NCBI RefSeq assembly: GCF_018885265.1
Contig: NZ_CP076538.1
Coordinates: 3,756,001-3,820,000 of the forward strand
Length of the DNA: 64,000 bases
From: Amycolatopsis aidingensis
GTDB lineage: Bacteria > Actinomycetota > Actinomycetes > Mycobacteriales > Pseudonocardiaceae
Direction of reading: 5' to 3'
Positions within the stretch are counted from its first letter, which is position 1. Each line of letters begins with the position of its first letter. This document shows positions 30,489 through 40,024 of this stretch, one piece after another. Position numbers and translations under genes: made by a program. The notes beneath the pieces are model-generated. The model was given only the letters and a program-made list of their open reading frames with translations. It ran no database searches and was not told the origin of the DNA.

Positions 30489-31802
30489 TCAACAGTTGAG
30501 CAGGAAACCCTCCAGTACCCTCGCACCGAAGTGGAGGCCCTCGGTCGGAACGCGTTCGTCCACCCCATGTGCCATGGCGCGATACGGGAAGCCCTTGGGC
30601 AGCCAGAGCGGGGCGAAGCCGTAGCACTCGATACCCAGTGGGGTGAACGCCTTGGCGTCGGTGCCGCCGCCCATGCAGTACGGCACGACCACCGCCTCGG
30701 GGTCCTCGGCGCGCAGGGCCTGCGCCATGGCGGTGAACCACGGTGAGTCCACCGTGGCCTGCACGGGTGGCTGGTTGCTCAGGAACTCGCGCTCGACATG
30801 CGGACCGAGCAGGGTGTCCACCTCGGACAGCAGGGCGTCCTGGGTTCCCGGTAGCACCCTGGTGTCCACCTGGGCCGTGGCCTCGCTGGGAATGACGTTC
30901 ACCTTATACCCGGCATCCAGCACCGTCGGCGTGGTGCTGTTGCGCACTGTGGACTCGACCAGCGCGGCGGCCGGGCCCAGCCTGGCGAGCGTTGCGTCCA
31001 GATCGGACAGATCGACCTCGGTGCCCAGCGCCGCCCCGGTGCGCTCGAGGAAGGCCCGCACGGTCGGGGTGAGATGCACCGGCCACTCGTGTGCCGCGAG
31101 CCTGCCCAGCGCCGCGAGCAGCCGCACCACCGCGTTCTCCTCGTTGCGCCGGGAACCGTGGCCTGCCCGGCCACGGGCGGTGAGGCGCAGGTGCGCGGTG
31201 CCACGCTCGGCGGTGGCCACCGGGTAGAGCCGAATGTCGTCCCCGCCGCCCGGCCGGGGGACGTGGTAGGTGTAGCCGCCGGACTCGCTGATCGCGGCGG
31301 CGCAGCCTGCGAACAGTTCGGGGTGCCGGGCGGCGAGCCAGTGTGCCCCGAACTCGCCTCGGTCCTCCTCGTCGGCGACGAAGGCCAGCACCAGGTCCCG
31401 GCGTGGCCGCCTGCCGGCCTCGGCCAGCGAGCCGAGTGCCGCGAGCACCATGGCGCAGAAGTCCTTCATGTCCACCGCGCCGCGACCCCACAGGAAGCCG
31501 TCGTGGACCTCGCCGGAGAACGGGTGCACCGACCAGTCGGCCGGCTCGGCAGGCACCACGTCCAGGTGACCCTGCACCAGCAGTGCGGGCAGGCCGGGAT
31601 CGGAGCCTGGCACGCGCGCGATGACGCTGGCCCGGCCCGGTGCGGCCTCGTAGATCCGGCTCTCGATTCCGGTGTCCGCGAGTGCCCCGGCGACGAACTC
31701 GGCGGCGTCCCGTTCGCCCGCGGAGTCCCCGTTGCCCCGGTTGGTGGTGTCGAACCGCAGCAGCGCCGCGCACAGTTCGACCACGTCGTATCGGTTACCC
31801 AT
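30489..31802 (-). CDS. M20-family metallopeptidase, second copy
   Basis: The 437-residue protein has the M20 zinc ligands in order: QGHLDVVPAEP, RGAVDMKDF, DEEDRGEFGAHW and a C-terminal AHGVDERVP. Its paralogue at 11476 shares this layout closely. It starts at ATG 31802, overlapping the end of the M55 aminopeptidase gene by eight bases, so the two are made together. Next to a D-aminopeptidase and a peptide transporter, a role in trimming imported or recycled dipeptides is likely. Confidence 0.92.
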   Translation of the reverse strand: MGNRYDVVELCAALLRFDTTNRGNGDSAGERDAAEFVAGALADTGIESRIYEAAPGRASVIARVPGSDPGLPALLVQGHLDVVPAEPADWSVHPFSGEVHDGFLWGRGAVDMKDFCAMVLAALGSLAEAGRRPRRDLVLAFVADEEDRGEFGAHWLAARHPELFAGCAAAISESGGYTYHVPRPGGGDDIRLYPVATAERGTAHLRLTARGRAGHGSRRNEENAVVRLLAALGRLAAHEWPVHLTPTVRAFLERTGAALGTEVDLSDLDATLARLGPAAALVESTVRNSTTPTVLDAGYKVNVIPSEATAQVDTRVLPGTQDALLSEVDTLLGPHVEREFLSNQPPVQATVDSPWFTAMAQALRAEDPEAVVVPYCMGGGTDAKAFTPLGIECYGFAPLWLPKGFPYRAMAHGVDERVPTEGLHFGARVLEGFLLNC

Positions 31803-32622
31803 ACTTCCCCTGCACTGCTCCGGCCGCGATCGCGGTGACCACCTTGAACGCCTTCATCGCCTCGGTCATGTCCGGGGCGTCGAACCCGACCCTGCGCACG
31901 TCCACCTGCTCCACGGTGGGCACCACGGCGGCTGCCTGCGCCAGGTGGCTGGCGTCGAACTCCACCTCGATCCGGTGCGCCACCCGCTCGCCATGGCCCG
32001 CGCCAGCCGCGGCCATCGCGTTCCGCGCGGCGGTGGCCAGCAGGTCCGCGGTGCGCGCCGGGGGCAGGCAGATCGCCGCGTACCGGCTGACGCATTCCTT
32101 GACCGCCACCATGGCCGCCCGCGGCGCGTAGCCCCGCGCGTCCGCGCAGGCCCGGTCGTCGCCGGTGACCACCAGCACGGGCACGCCGTGTTCGGCGGCC
32201 AGCGCCGCGTTCAGCCTGCCCTCGCTGGCCGGGATGCCGTCCAGCCAGACGCCGGTGATCTGGTTCTCCAGGTAGGTGTGCGAGAGGACGCCGTCGAACC
32301 CGGCCCCGGCGTGGTAGCCGAGGAACACCACGCCGTCCACCCCGGAGTCGATGCCCTGCATCATCGACAGCGGCTTGTGCCTGCCGGTGAGCATGCGTGC
32401 CCTCGGGTCGAGGTCCTCCAGCAGCAGGTTGCGCTGCGCCGAGTGTGCCTCGTTGACGAGCACGTCCTCCGCACCGCCCTCGAACAGCCCGGTGATGGTG
32501 GCGTTGACGTCGCCGGTGAACAGCGTCCGGAACCGGCTCCACGGCTCGGTGCCGGGTACCACGTCGTCGGTCCAGGTGACGCCGGTGGCGCCCTCCATAT
32601 CGGCCGAGATCAAGATCCGCAT
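31795..32622 (-). CDS. M55-family D-aminopeptidase (DppA-like)
   Basis: The 275-residue protein starts with ILISADMEGATGV and has NEAHSAQRNLLLEDL, FLGYHAGAGFDGVLSHTY and a final helical part. These are the metal-binding Asp/Glu and His residues of the DppA fold. DppA removes N-terminal D-amino acids such as D-Ala from short peptides and forms large ring complexes. ATG 32622 is chosen; the longer TTG start at 32631 lacks support. It is divergent from the dipeptide-type transporter, with a 183-base shared upstream region, and overlaps the M20 gene. Confidence 0.92.
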   Translation of the reverse strand: MRILISADMEGATGVTWTDDVVPGTEPWSRFRTLFTGDVNATITGLFEGGAEDVLVNEAHSAQRNLLLEDLDPRARMLTGRHKPLSMMQGIDSGVDGVVFLGYHAGAGFDGVLSHTYLENQITGVWLDGIPASEGRLNAALAAEHGVPVLVVTGDDRACADARGYAPRAAMVAVKECVSRYAAICLPPARTADLLATAARNAMAAAGAGHGERVAHRIEVEFDASHLAQAAAVVPTVEQVDVRRVGFDAPDMTEAMKAFKVVTAIAAGAVQGKYG

Positions 32623-32721
32623 GGGCGCCAACCTAGCGGGCCGCGCAAGTGGCGGCCGTGCCCGCTACGAGGCCGCTACCGGACGGCTACGTTACGGCTT
32701 GGCATTGACCGGCGGGAATTG

Positions 32722-32751
32722 TTGACTTTCGACTCCGACAAGTGGTTACTT
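32722..32751 (+). promoter_or_regulatory. Candidate sigma70-type promoter of the peptide transporter
   Basis: TTGACT (32722-32727) and TTACTT (32746-32751) are separated by 18 bases and lie 55 bases before the start of the binding-protein gene. The stretch is visibly less GC-rich than its surroundings. The -10 fits the consensus only moderately. Confidence 0.4.
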
Positions 32752-32805
32752 TTCGGCTTCGAGGCAGCGCCGTGCGTGCGTTGAGGAACACACTGGGAGG
32801 AAGTG

Positions 32806-34626
32806 GTGGTCATCATGCGGGTCACCGGTCAACGGCGAGGCAGAGCGGCGGTCGCGGCGATGGCCGCCGCGCTACTGGTCGCCGGTCCACTGGCCATGCC
32901 GGCTCAGGCGCAGGACTCGACGGTGCTGCGGGTCGCGCTGGTGCAGGAAATCGACCACCTGAACCCGTTCACCGCCAGCTTCGCCTCCAGCACCATGATC
33001 GGGCGGATGACCTGGGAGTTCCTTACCCTGCCCTCGGCCGAGGACACCTCGCCGACCGGCGGGGTGGCGGAGTCCTGGCAGACCTCTCCGGACGGCCTCA
33101 CCTGGACCTTCACCATCCGCGAGGGGATGACCTGGTCCGACGGTGAGCCGGTGACCGCCGAGGACGCCGCGTTCACCTTCAACCGGATCATGGACGACCC
33201 GCAGGCCGCCGAGGCCAACGGGAGCTACGTGACCAACTTCCAGCAGGTCACGGCGCCCGACGAGCGCACACTGGTGATCGAGACCAAGGAGCCGCAGTCC
33301 AGCATGACGGCGCTCGACGTGCCGATCGTGCCGGAGCACATCTGGTCCGGTGTCAAGGACATGTCCGCGCCACGAACGGACGAGGTGGAGATCGTCGGTG
33401 TCGGCAGCGGCCCCTTCCTGATCACCGAGTTCCGGCGCAACGAGCTGGTCCGGCTCGAGGCCAACCCGGACTACTGGCGGGGCCGGGCGCAGATCGACGA
33501 GCTGCAGTTCGTCAGCTTCAAGAACTCCGCGGCCGCGGTGAACGCGCTGCGCAACGGCGAGGTGGACTTTGTCAACCGGCTCACCCCGGTCCAGTTCGAC
33601 GCGCTGAAGAGCGATCCGAACATCCAGACCAACCAGGCGGTGGGCAGGCGCTACCGGGACCTGCTGATCAACCACGGCGCGCAGAACCTCGACCGGCAGC
33701 CGATCGGTGACGGCCACCCCGCCCTGCGGGACCTCCGGGTGCGCAGGGCGATCGCGATGGCCATCAACCCGCAGGAGCTGGTGGACAAGGTCAGTGGCGG
33801 CTACGCCCAGCTCGGTGGCGGGGTGGTGCCCGCGATCTTCCAGAAGTACCACTGGGAGCCCGATGAGCAGCAGCGGTACGGATTCGACCCGGCCGCGGCG
33901 CGGGCCCTGCTGGACGAGGCCGGGTATCGGATGGGCCCGGACGGAGTGCGGGTCGGCCCGGATGGCAGGCCGCTGGAGTTGCGGCTGCTCGGCCGGGCCA
34001 GCGAGGACTATGCCCAGCGAGCGGCCGAGTACGTGCAGGGCTGGCTGGGCGATGTCGGAATCAGGGTCAGTCCGAACCTGGTCTCGGACAACGAGGTGAA
34101 CGAGCTCAGCTCGGGTGGCAAGTACGACCTGGCGTTCTCCGGATGGGGCACCAACCCGGACCCGGACTACGTGCTGTCCCTGCACACCTGCGCCAACCTG
34201 CCGGTCGGCTCGGGCAGCAGCAGTAGCCCCGCGTTCTTCTGCGACGAGCAGTACGACCGGCTCTACCAGCAGCAACGGGCCGAGCTGGACCCGGACCAGC
34301 GGGCCGGGATCGTGCACAAGGCGCAGCAGCGCTACTACGAGCAGATCCCGAGCGTGGTGCTGCAGTACGACAACGCACTGGAGGCCTACCGCGCGGACAA
34401 GTTCGCCGAGTTCCCCAAGCAGCCTGCGGGGAGCGGGCAGATCATGGAGCAGAGCGGCTACTGGGGCTTCTACGGGGCCACCCCTGCCGAGGGTGACGCC
34501 GGCGGCGGTGGCGGCGGGCTCGGCACCGGGGCCTGGATCGCGATCGGCGGCGGCGTGCTGGTGGTGCTCGTCGCGGGCGGGGTCGCGCTGTCCCGGCGGG
34601 GCAAGTCCGTCGAGGACCGGGAGTAG
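32806..34626 (+). CDS. ABC transporter substrate-binding protein, family 5, with C-terminal membrane anchor
   Basis: The 606-residue protein has an N-terminal export signal (AAMAAALLVAGPLAMPAQAQ) without a lipobox Cys, then a family 5 peptide-binding fold (about 40-560). Recognisable parts include LNPFTASFASSTMIGRM, DGLTWTFTIREGMTWSDGEP and LAFSGWGTNPDPDY. A Gly-rich linker and a hydrophobic segment (WIAIGGGVLVVLVAGGVAL) end the protein, followed by positive charges. It therefore seems tethered by a C-terminal helix rather than by lipid. Starts GTG 32803, GTG 32806 and ATG 32815 are possible; GGAGGA at 32796-32801 favours 32806. Two permease genes and an ATPase gene follow. Confidence 0.9.
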   Translation: MVIMRVTGQRRGRAAVAAMAAALLVAGPLAMPAQAQDSTVLRVALVQEIDHLNPFTASFASSTMIGRMTWEFLTLPSAEDTSPTGGVAESWQTSPDGLTWTFTIREGMTWSDGEPVTAEDAAFTFNRIMDDPQAAEANGSYVTNFQQVTAPDERTLVIETKEPQSSMTALDVPIVPEHIWSGVKDMSAPRTDEVEIVGVGSGPFLITEFRRNELVRLEANPDYWRGRAQIDELQFVSFKNSAAAVNALRNGEVDFVNRLTPVQFDALKSDPNIQTNQAVGRRYRDLLINHGAQNLDRQPIGDGHPALRDLRVRRAIAMAINPQELVDKVSGGYAQLGGGVVPAIFQKYHWEPDEQQRYGFDPAAARALLDEAGYRMGPDGVRVGPDGRPLELRLLGRASEDYAQRAAEYVQGWLGDVGIRVSPNLVSDNEVNELSSGGKYDLAFSGWGTNPDPDYVLSLHTCANLPVGSGSSSSPAFFCDEQYDRLYQQQRAELDPDQRAGIVHKAQQRYYEQIPSVVLQYDNALEAYRADKFAEFPKQPAGSGQIMEQSGYWGFYGATPAEGDAGGGGGGLGTGAWIAIGGGVLVVLVAGGVALSRRGKSVEDRE

Positions 34627-34637
34627 GGGGCCCGCGG

Positions 34638-35678
34638 TTGACCGGCACGGTCCTGTCCTCCGGCCACGGGCCGGACGATCCGCAGCAGCGGGATCCCGAT
34701 GAGCCGCGCGGTGGTACCGGCACCGCCAGGTTCGTCGCCCGCAAGGTGGGCGGTGCGCTGACCAGCCTGGTGCTGGTGGTGCTGCTCGGGTTCCTGCTGT
34801 TCCGGATGATCCCCGGCGATCCGGTGGCCACGATGACAAGGGATCGCCCGACCAGCCCGGAGCAGCTCGCCCAGCTGCGCGAGCGGATGGGCCTGGACAA
34901 GCCGATGTTCCAGCAGTTGCTGGACTACCTTGCCGGGCTGCTGCGGGGCGACCTCGGCACCTCGTATGTGTTCAACCGGCCGGTCGCCACGATGATCGGC
35001 GAGCGGGTGTGGCCGACGATCCTGCTGGTGGGCACGGCGACGGTGCTGGCGGTGCTGCTCGGCCTGTGGCTCGGGGTGCGGGCGGCGTGGCGGCGCAACA
35101 GCATGTTCGACCGGGCGCATACCGGGCTGGCGCTGACCTTCTGGTCGACCCCGCAGTTCTGGCTCGGGATGATGCTGCTGATCGCCACCCAGGGCGTGTT
35201 CCCCAGCGGGGGGATGCGTTCCCCGGACGCGCCGTCCGGCTTCTTCGCGGCCTCGCTGGACGTGGCGCACCATCTGGTGCTGCCCTGCGTGACCCTGCTG
35301 GTGGTGGTGTACGCGCAGTACATGCTGGTGATGCGCTCTTCGCTGCTGGAGGAGATGCACTCCGAGTACCTGACCACCGCGCGGGCCAAGGGCCTGCGGG
35401 ACGACCTGGTGCGGCGGCGGCACGCGGTGCCGAACGCGTTGCTGCCCACCATGACGTTGATCTTCCTGCAGTTCGGCATGGTGGTCTCCGGGACGGTGAC
35501 GGTGGAGAAGGTGTTCTCCTGGCCCGGGCTCGGCCTGCTCACCTACGACGCGTTGTGGGGGCCCGATTTGCCGTTGCTGCAAGGCGTGTTCGTGATCCTC
35601 ACCGGTTCGGTGGTGCTGATGAACCTGCTGGCGGAGTTGCTGTACCGGGTCCTCGATCCGCGGGTGCGTGCGTCATGA
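34638..35678 (+). CDS. ABC transporter permease, DppB type
   Basis: The 346-residue membrane protein has about six membrane segments, the GDPVATMTRDRPTSPEQL segment and the ATPase-contacting EAA loop (TTARAKGLRDDLVRRRHAVP). It forms half of the membrane channel of a dipeptide/oligopeptide importer. The start is TTG 34638, eleven bases after the binding-protein stop. A disordered, charged stretch of about 30 residues precedes the first membrane segment. The stop overlaps the second permease (ATGA). Confidence 0.93.
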   Translation: MTGTVLSSGHGPDDPQQRDPDEPRGGTGTARFVARKVGGALTSLVLVVLLGFLLFRMIPGDPVATMTRDRPTSPEQLAQLRERMGLDKPMFQQLLDYLAGLLRGDLGTSYVFNRPVATMIGERVWPTILLVGTATVLAVLLGLWLGVRAAWRRNSMFDRAHTGLALTFWSTPQFWLGMMLLIATQGVFPSGGMRSPDAPSGFFAASLDVAHHLVLPCVTLLVVVYAQYMLVMRSSLLEEMHSEYLTTARAKGLRDDLVRRRHAVPNALLPTMTLIFLQFGMVVSGTVTVEKVFSWPGLGLLTYDALWGPDLPLLQGVFVILTGSVVLMNLLAELLYRVLDPRVRAS

Positions 35679-36571
35679 GTACCGAGCAGAGCACGGCCGC
35701 GGTGACCTGGCGGCGCCGCTGGTCGGCGCTGACCGGCCTGTGCCGGGAGTTCGCCCGCAGCAAGGGCGGCCTGATCGGGGTCGGGGTGCTGCTGCTGAGC
35801 GTGGCGCTGGCGGTGCTCGCCCCGGTGCTCACCAACCAGGCGGGGCTGGACGTGACCGAGGTGTCCGGCGGCCCGTTGCAGCCGCCGAGCGCGGAGTACC
35901 TGCTCGGCACGGACGTGGACGGCCGGTCGGTGCTGTTGCTGACCTGGTGGGGCGCCCGGGTCTCGCTGCTGGTGGGGTTCGCCGCGACCGTGCTGTCGGT
36001 GTTGATCGGCACGGTGGTGGGTATCGCGGCCGCGCACTTCGGTGGCTGGGTGGCCGCGGTGCTGTTGCGGTTCACCGACTTCTTCCTGGTGCTGCCATCG
36101 CTGATCCTGGCGATCGCGCTGTCCACGGTGCTGGAGGGCGGGATCTGGACCATCGTCTTCGCCATCGGGGTCACCTCATGGCCGACCACGGCCCGGCTGG
36201 TGCGGGCGCAGACGCTGACCATCGAGAGCAGGCCCTACATCGAGCGGGCCAGGGCGCTGGGTGGCGGGCACCTGCACATCGTCGGCAAGCATGTGCTGCC
36301 CGCGGTGATGCCCCTGGTGCTGGCGAACACCACGCTGGTGGTTGGCAACTCGATCATTGCGGAGTCCACGCTGTCCTTCCTGGGGCTCGGCCCGGACGTG
36401 ACCTCCTGGGGCAAGATCCTGGAACGCGCGTTCAACACCGGCGCGATCGCGGCCGGCGCCTGGTGGTACCTGGTGCCGCCGGGGATCGCGATCGTCCTGG
36501 TGGTGCTGTGCTTCACCCTGGTCGGCAGGGCGCTGGAGGCCGTGCTGAACCCGCGGCTCAAGGGAGCGTGA
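35675..36571 (+). CDS. ABC transporter permease, DppC type
   Basis: The 298-residue protein has the DppC layout: an N-terminal membrane segment (LIGVGVLLLSVALAVLAPVL), a periplasmic-type loop with LLGTDVDGRSVL, and five further segments with the EAA loop ERARALGGGHLHIVGKHVLP. It pairs with the DppB-type protein to form the channel. ATG 35675 overlaps the previous stop. The longer in-frame extension upstream lies inside the DppB gene and is not real. Confidence 0.94.
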   Translation: MSTEQSTAAVTWRRRWSALTGLCREFARSKGGLIGVGVLLLSVALAVLAPVLTNQAGLDVTEVSGGPLQPPSAEYLLGTDVDGRSVLLLTWWGARVSLLVGFAATVLSVLIGTVVGIAAAHFGGWVAAVLLRFTDFFLVLPSLILAIALSTVLEGGIWTIVFAIGVTSWPTTARLVRAQTLTIESRPYIERARALGGGHLHIVGKHVLPAVMPLVLANTTLVVGNSIIAESTLSFLGLGPDVTSWGKILERAFNTGAIAAGAWWYLVPPGIAIVLVVLCFTLVGRALEAVLNPRLKGA

Positions 36572-36686
36572 GTAATGAGTGAGCGTCCGAGAACCGCGGT
36601 AAACCGCGATGACGACTGGACGAACGCGCGCTCGGCGCAGCCCACGGGCGGCGAGGCGGGGCGCCCGACCCGCGGAGGTGACGACC

Positions 36687-38417
36687 GTGACCGGTCCTAG
36701 CCCCGCCGAGCCGATCGTGTCGCGCGTTTCCGGACAGGCAATGAGTGACAGTGACCCATTGCTCCAGCTGAGGGATCTCGGTGTCACGTACCGCTCAGGC
36801 GGCGCCGAGGTGCCCGCGGTCCGGGGTGTCGATCTGACCCTGGAGGCAGGCGACACCCTGGGCCTTGCGGGGGAGTCCGGCTCGGGCAAGTCCACCGTGG
36901 CGATGAGCGTGCTGCGGTTGCTGCCGAGGTCGGCGCGGGTCACCGGGGAGATCCTGCTGGAGGGCGAGGACGTCCGGACGATGCGCTGGGGCAGGCTGCG
37001 CGCGGTGCGCTGGTCCTCGGCCGCGGTGGTGTTCCAGGGCGCGATGCACGCGCTGAACCCGGTGCGCAAGATCGGCGTGCAGATCGCCGAGCCGCTGCGG
37101 CTGCATGCCCCGGATGGGAAGGTCCCCGCGGAGGAGACCCTGCGGGCCAGGGTGGCGGAACTGCTTGAGCAGGTGGACCTGCCGGTGTCCAGGGCCAATG
37201 CCTATCCGCATGAGCTCTCCGGTGGGCAGAAGCAGCGGGTGATGATCGCGATGGCCCTGGCCTGCAGGCCGCGGCTGATCCTTGCCGACGAGCCGACGAC
37301 GGCGCTGGATGTGATCGTGCAGGCGCAGGTGCTGCGGTTGCTGGGCAGCCTGGTCGCCGAGCACGGGATCGGGCTGGTGATGATCAGCCATGACCTGTCG
37401 GTGCTGGCCGCGACCTGCGCCCGTACCGCGGTGATGTACCGCGGTGAGCTGGTGGAGCTGGGGCCCAGCGCGCAGCTGATGACCAGCCCCGGGCATGAGC
37501 ACACCAAGGCGCTGGCCGCGGCGTTCCCGACGGTCGGCGATCCGGTGTCCCGGTTCGCCCCGGCCAGCAGCAACCCGCTGCCCGCCGAGCCTGCGGCGCG
37601 GGCCGAACGGCGGCAGGCGGAGCCGTTGCTGACCGTGGCGGACCTGCGGGTGAACTTCCGGGACCGTTCCGGTGGCCGGATCGCCGCGGTCGCGGGGGTG
37701 GACCTGGAGGTGTGCCGGGACGAGATCGTGGCGCTAGTGGGCCAGTCCGGCTCGGGCAAGACCACACTGGCCAGGACCCTGCTCGGCCTGCAGCGGCCGA
37801 GTTCGGGTTCGGTCCGGTTCGCGGGCACCCCGCTGCCCACCTCGAGCGCGGGGCTGCGGGAGTACCGCAGGCAGGTGCAGCTGGTGTTGCAGGATCCGGC
37901 CAGCGCGCTCAACCCGCGGCACACCGTGTACGAGTCGGTGGCGGAGGGACCGCGAATCCACCGCCTCGGCCGGGACGAGCGGCAGGTGGTGGTGGAGGCG
38001 CTGGAGGCGGCCGAGCTGCGGCCTGCCGAGACCTACCTTTCCCGGCTGCCGCACGAGCTCTCCGGCGGGCAGAAGCAGCGGGTGGTCATCGCGGGCGCGC
38101 TGGCGTTGCGGCCCAGCGTGCTGCTGGCCGACGAACCGGTCGCCTCGCTGGATGCCTCGGTGCGGGGTGAGATCCTGGCCCTGCTGTTGCGGTTGCGCAG
38201 GCAGCTGGGCCTCGCCGCGCTGGTGATCACCCACGACCTCGGGCTGGCCTGGAACATCGCCGACCGGGTGGCTGTGATGTACCGCGGTGAGCTGGTGGAG
38301 GTCGGACCGGTGGAGGAGGTGCTGCTGGAACCGAAACACGACTACACGAAGTCACTGCTGGCCGCGCTACCTGGGAAACAAACCGCTGCCGTGAGTACGC
38401 ACCGACGCGATGTGTAA
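36687..38417 (+). CDS. ABC transporter ATP-binding protein, fused DppD-DppF type
   Basis: The 576-residue protein contains two complete ATPase domains. The first has GESGSGKST, LSGGQKQRV and LILADEPTTALD; the second has GQSGSGKTT, LSGGQKQRV and VLLADEPVASLD. The domains are joined by a linker around residue 290 after an oligopeptide-transporter C-terminal segment (MTSPGHEHTKALAAAFP). It powers the DppB/DppC channel. GTG 36687 has GGAGG eight bases upstream; ATG 36741 is possible but has a weaker site, and the extension to 36609 is not supported. It lies about 115 bases after the DppC stop. Confidence 0.94.
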   Translation: MTGPSPAEPIVSRVSGQAMSDSDPLLQLRDLGVTYRSGGAEVPAVRGVDLTLEAGDTLGLAGESGSGKSTVAMSVLRLLPRSARVTGEILLEGEDVRTMRWGRLRAVRWSSAAVVFQGAMHALNPVRKIGVQIAEPLRLHAPDGKVPAEETLRARVAELLEQVDLPVSRANAYPHELSGGQKQRVMIAMALACRPRLILADEPTTALDVIVQAQVLRLLGSLVAEHGIGLVMISHDLSVLAATCARTAVMYRGELVELGPSAQLMTSPGHEHTKALAAAFPTVGDPVSRFAPASSNPLPAEPAARAERRQAEPLLTVADLRVNFRDRSGGRIAAVAGVDLEVCRDEIVALVGQSGSGKTTLARTLLGLQRPSSGSVRFAGTPLPTSSAGLREYRRQVQLVLQDPASALNPRHTVYESVAEGPRIHRLGRDERQVVVEALEAAELRPAETYLSRLPHELSGGQKQRVVIAGALALRPSVLLADEPVASLDASVRGEILALLLRLRRQLGLAALVITHDLGLAWNIADRVAVMYRGELVEVGPVEEVLLEPKHDYTKSLLAALPGKQTAAVSTHRRDV

Positions 38418-38431
38418 TCTCAGTCCCCGAC

Positions 38432-40024
38432 ATGGCCACCACGACAGACCCGGCGCGAAGGGCTGAGGCCCTGGACGCGCCCACGGACAGGACGGACGTA
38501 TCCGGCGTCCGGGAGCCGTCGCGTTTCCCGTACCGGACCATCGCGATGGGCACGGTGGGCAGCACGCTGCTCATGCTCGCCGCGCTCGGCGCGGGCGGGA
38601 TCCTGATCAGGGACCCGGTGCTCGGGCACGGGCCGCTGTCCTGGATCCGGTACGGCCATGGCCAGATCCTGGCCACGGCGCTGTTGTATGTCGGGTTCGG
38701 CCTCGTGGTGTGGGCCTGGGTCCGGCTGGGCCGGTACGTGCTGGCGAGGCGGATCGGGAGCAAGCCGGTACTAGTGGCCGCGGCGTGCTGGATGGCGCCG
38801 TTGTTGGTCTCGCCGCCGCTGTTCACCCGGGACGTGTTCTCCTACCTCGGGCAGGGCGCCCAGTTGCTGCACGGGCTGGACCCGTACGCGAACGGCCCCG
38901 CCGAGCTCGAGGTGCTGCCCGATGTGGTGCAGAACGTGCACGAACTCTGGCAGACCACCCCGGCTCCGTACGGCCCGTTGTTCCTGCTGGTGGCCAAGAG
39001 CATCGTCGGGGTGACCGGGAACAACATGATCGCCGGGGTGATCGTGACCCGGCTGGTGCTGCTGATCGGCCTCGGGATGACCCTGTGGGCGCTGCCCCGG
39101 CTGGTGCGGCACCTCGGTGGCAGGTTGCCGGTCGCGCTGTGGCTGGCGGTCGCCAGCCCGATGATGGTGATCCATCTGGTCGGCGGTCCGCACAACGACC
39201 TGCTGATGCTCGGTTTCCTCTCGGTCGGGGTGCTGGCCGCGCTGGAACGACGGCATGCGCTGGCGATCGCGCTGGTGACCGTGGGCATGCTGATCAAGCC
39301 GACGGCCGCGGTCGCACTGCCGTTCCTGGTCTGGATGTGGGCGAGGCACCTGCCGGGGCCCTCGCTGTGGCGCCGGTTCGTCAAGGCGGTGCTGCCCTCG
39401 CTCGCGATCTTCGGGGCGTTGTTCACGGCCGGTACCTGGTTGTCGATGGGCTCGTTCAACCTGGGGTGGATCGAGGGGATGCAGGCGCCCTCGCTGATCA
39501 CGAACTGGCTGAACTTCCCGACCGGGATCGGCGAGATCTTCTACACCTTGACCAACCTGGTCATCGGGGTGCCGTCCTCGCCGTTCGTCACGGTGATGCG
39601 GGTGGTGGCGTGGCTGGTGCTGATCGTCGTGCTGGTGCGGCTGTGGTGGCTGGCGCGGCACGGTGGCACCAAGACGGTGTACTGGATGGCGCTGGCGCTG
39701 CTGGCCGTCCCGCTGCTGGCCCCTCCGACCCTGCCCTGGTACTTCACCTGGGGGTTCGTGATCCTGGCTGCGTTCGCCTGGCAACGCAGGCAGCTCGCCG
39801 CCGTGGTCGGGATCTCGGTGTTCCTGGTGCTGGTCTACTACCCGACGGGGGAGCAGGCCCTGTACGACTGGTGGTTCATGGCGGGGGTGTTCGCCGCCAG
39901 CCTGTACGCCGCGGCCTCGCTGCTGCGCCCGGATCCGCTGGGCCTGGTCGCTGCCTGGCGCAAGCCGCGTGAGACCGCTGACCGGTCAGGGCATCCGGAC
40001 CTTCCGCAGGAACGCGGGCAGTAG
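38432..40024 (+). CDS. mptB: Polyprenol-phosphate-mannose-dependent alpha-(1->6)-mannosyltransferase, MptB-like
   Basis: The 530-residue membrane protein has about 13 hydrophobic segments and the GT-C acidic motif FTRDVFSYLGQGAQLLHGLD after the second or third segment, with DPYANGP following. The GGPHNDLLMLG and LIKPTAAVALPF motifs also fit the MptA/MptB family. MptB builds the early alpha-1,6-mannan core of lipomannan/lipoarabinomannan from polyprenyl-phosphate mannose on the outer face of the membrane. ATG 38432 lies 14 bases after the ATPase gene. Its 3' end overlaps the convergent DinB-type gene by 39 bases. Confidence 0.88.
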   Translation: MATTTDPARRAEALDAPTDRTDVSGVREPSRFPYRTIAMGTVGSTLLMLAALGAGGILIRDPVLGHGPLSWIRYGHGQILATALLYVGFGLVVWAWVRLGRYVLARRIGSKPVLVAAACWMAPLLVSPPLFTRDVFSYLGQGAQLLHGLDPYANGPAELEVLPDVVQNVHELWQTTPAPYGPLFLLVAKSIVGVTGNNMIAGVIVTRLVLLIGLGMTLWALPRLVRHLGGRLPVALWLAVASPMMVIHLVGGPHNDLLMLGFLSVGVLAALERRHALAIALVTVGMLIKPTAAVALPFLVWMWARHLPGPSLWRRFVKAVLPSLAIFGALFTAGTWLSMGSFNLGWIEGMQAPSLITNWLNFPTGIGEIFYTLTNLVIGVPSSPFVTVMRVVAWLVLIVVLVRLWWLARHGGTKTVYWMALALLAVPLLAPPTLPWYFTWGFVILAAFAWQRRQLAAVVGISVFLVLVYYPTGEQALYDWWFMAGVFAASLYAAASLLRPDPLGLVAAWRKPRETADRSGHPDLPQERGQ

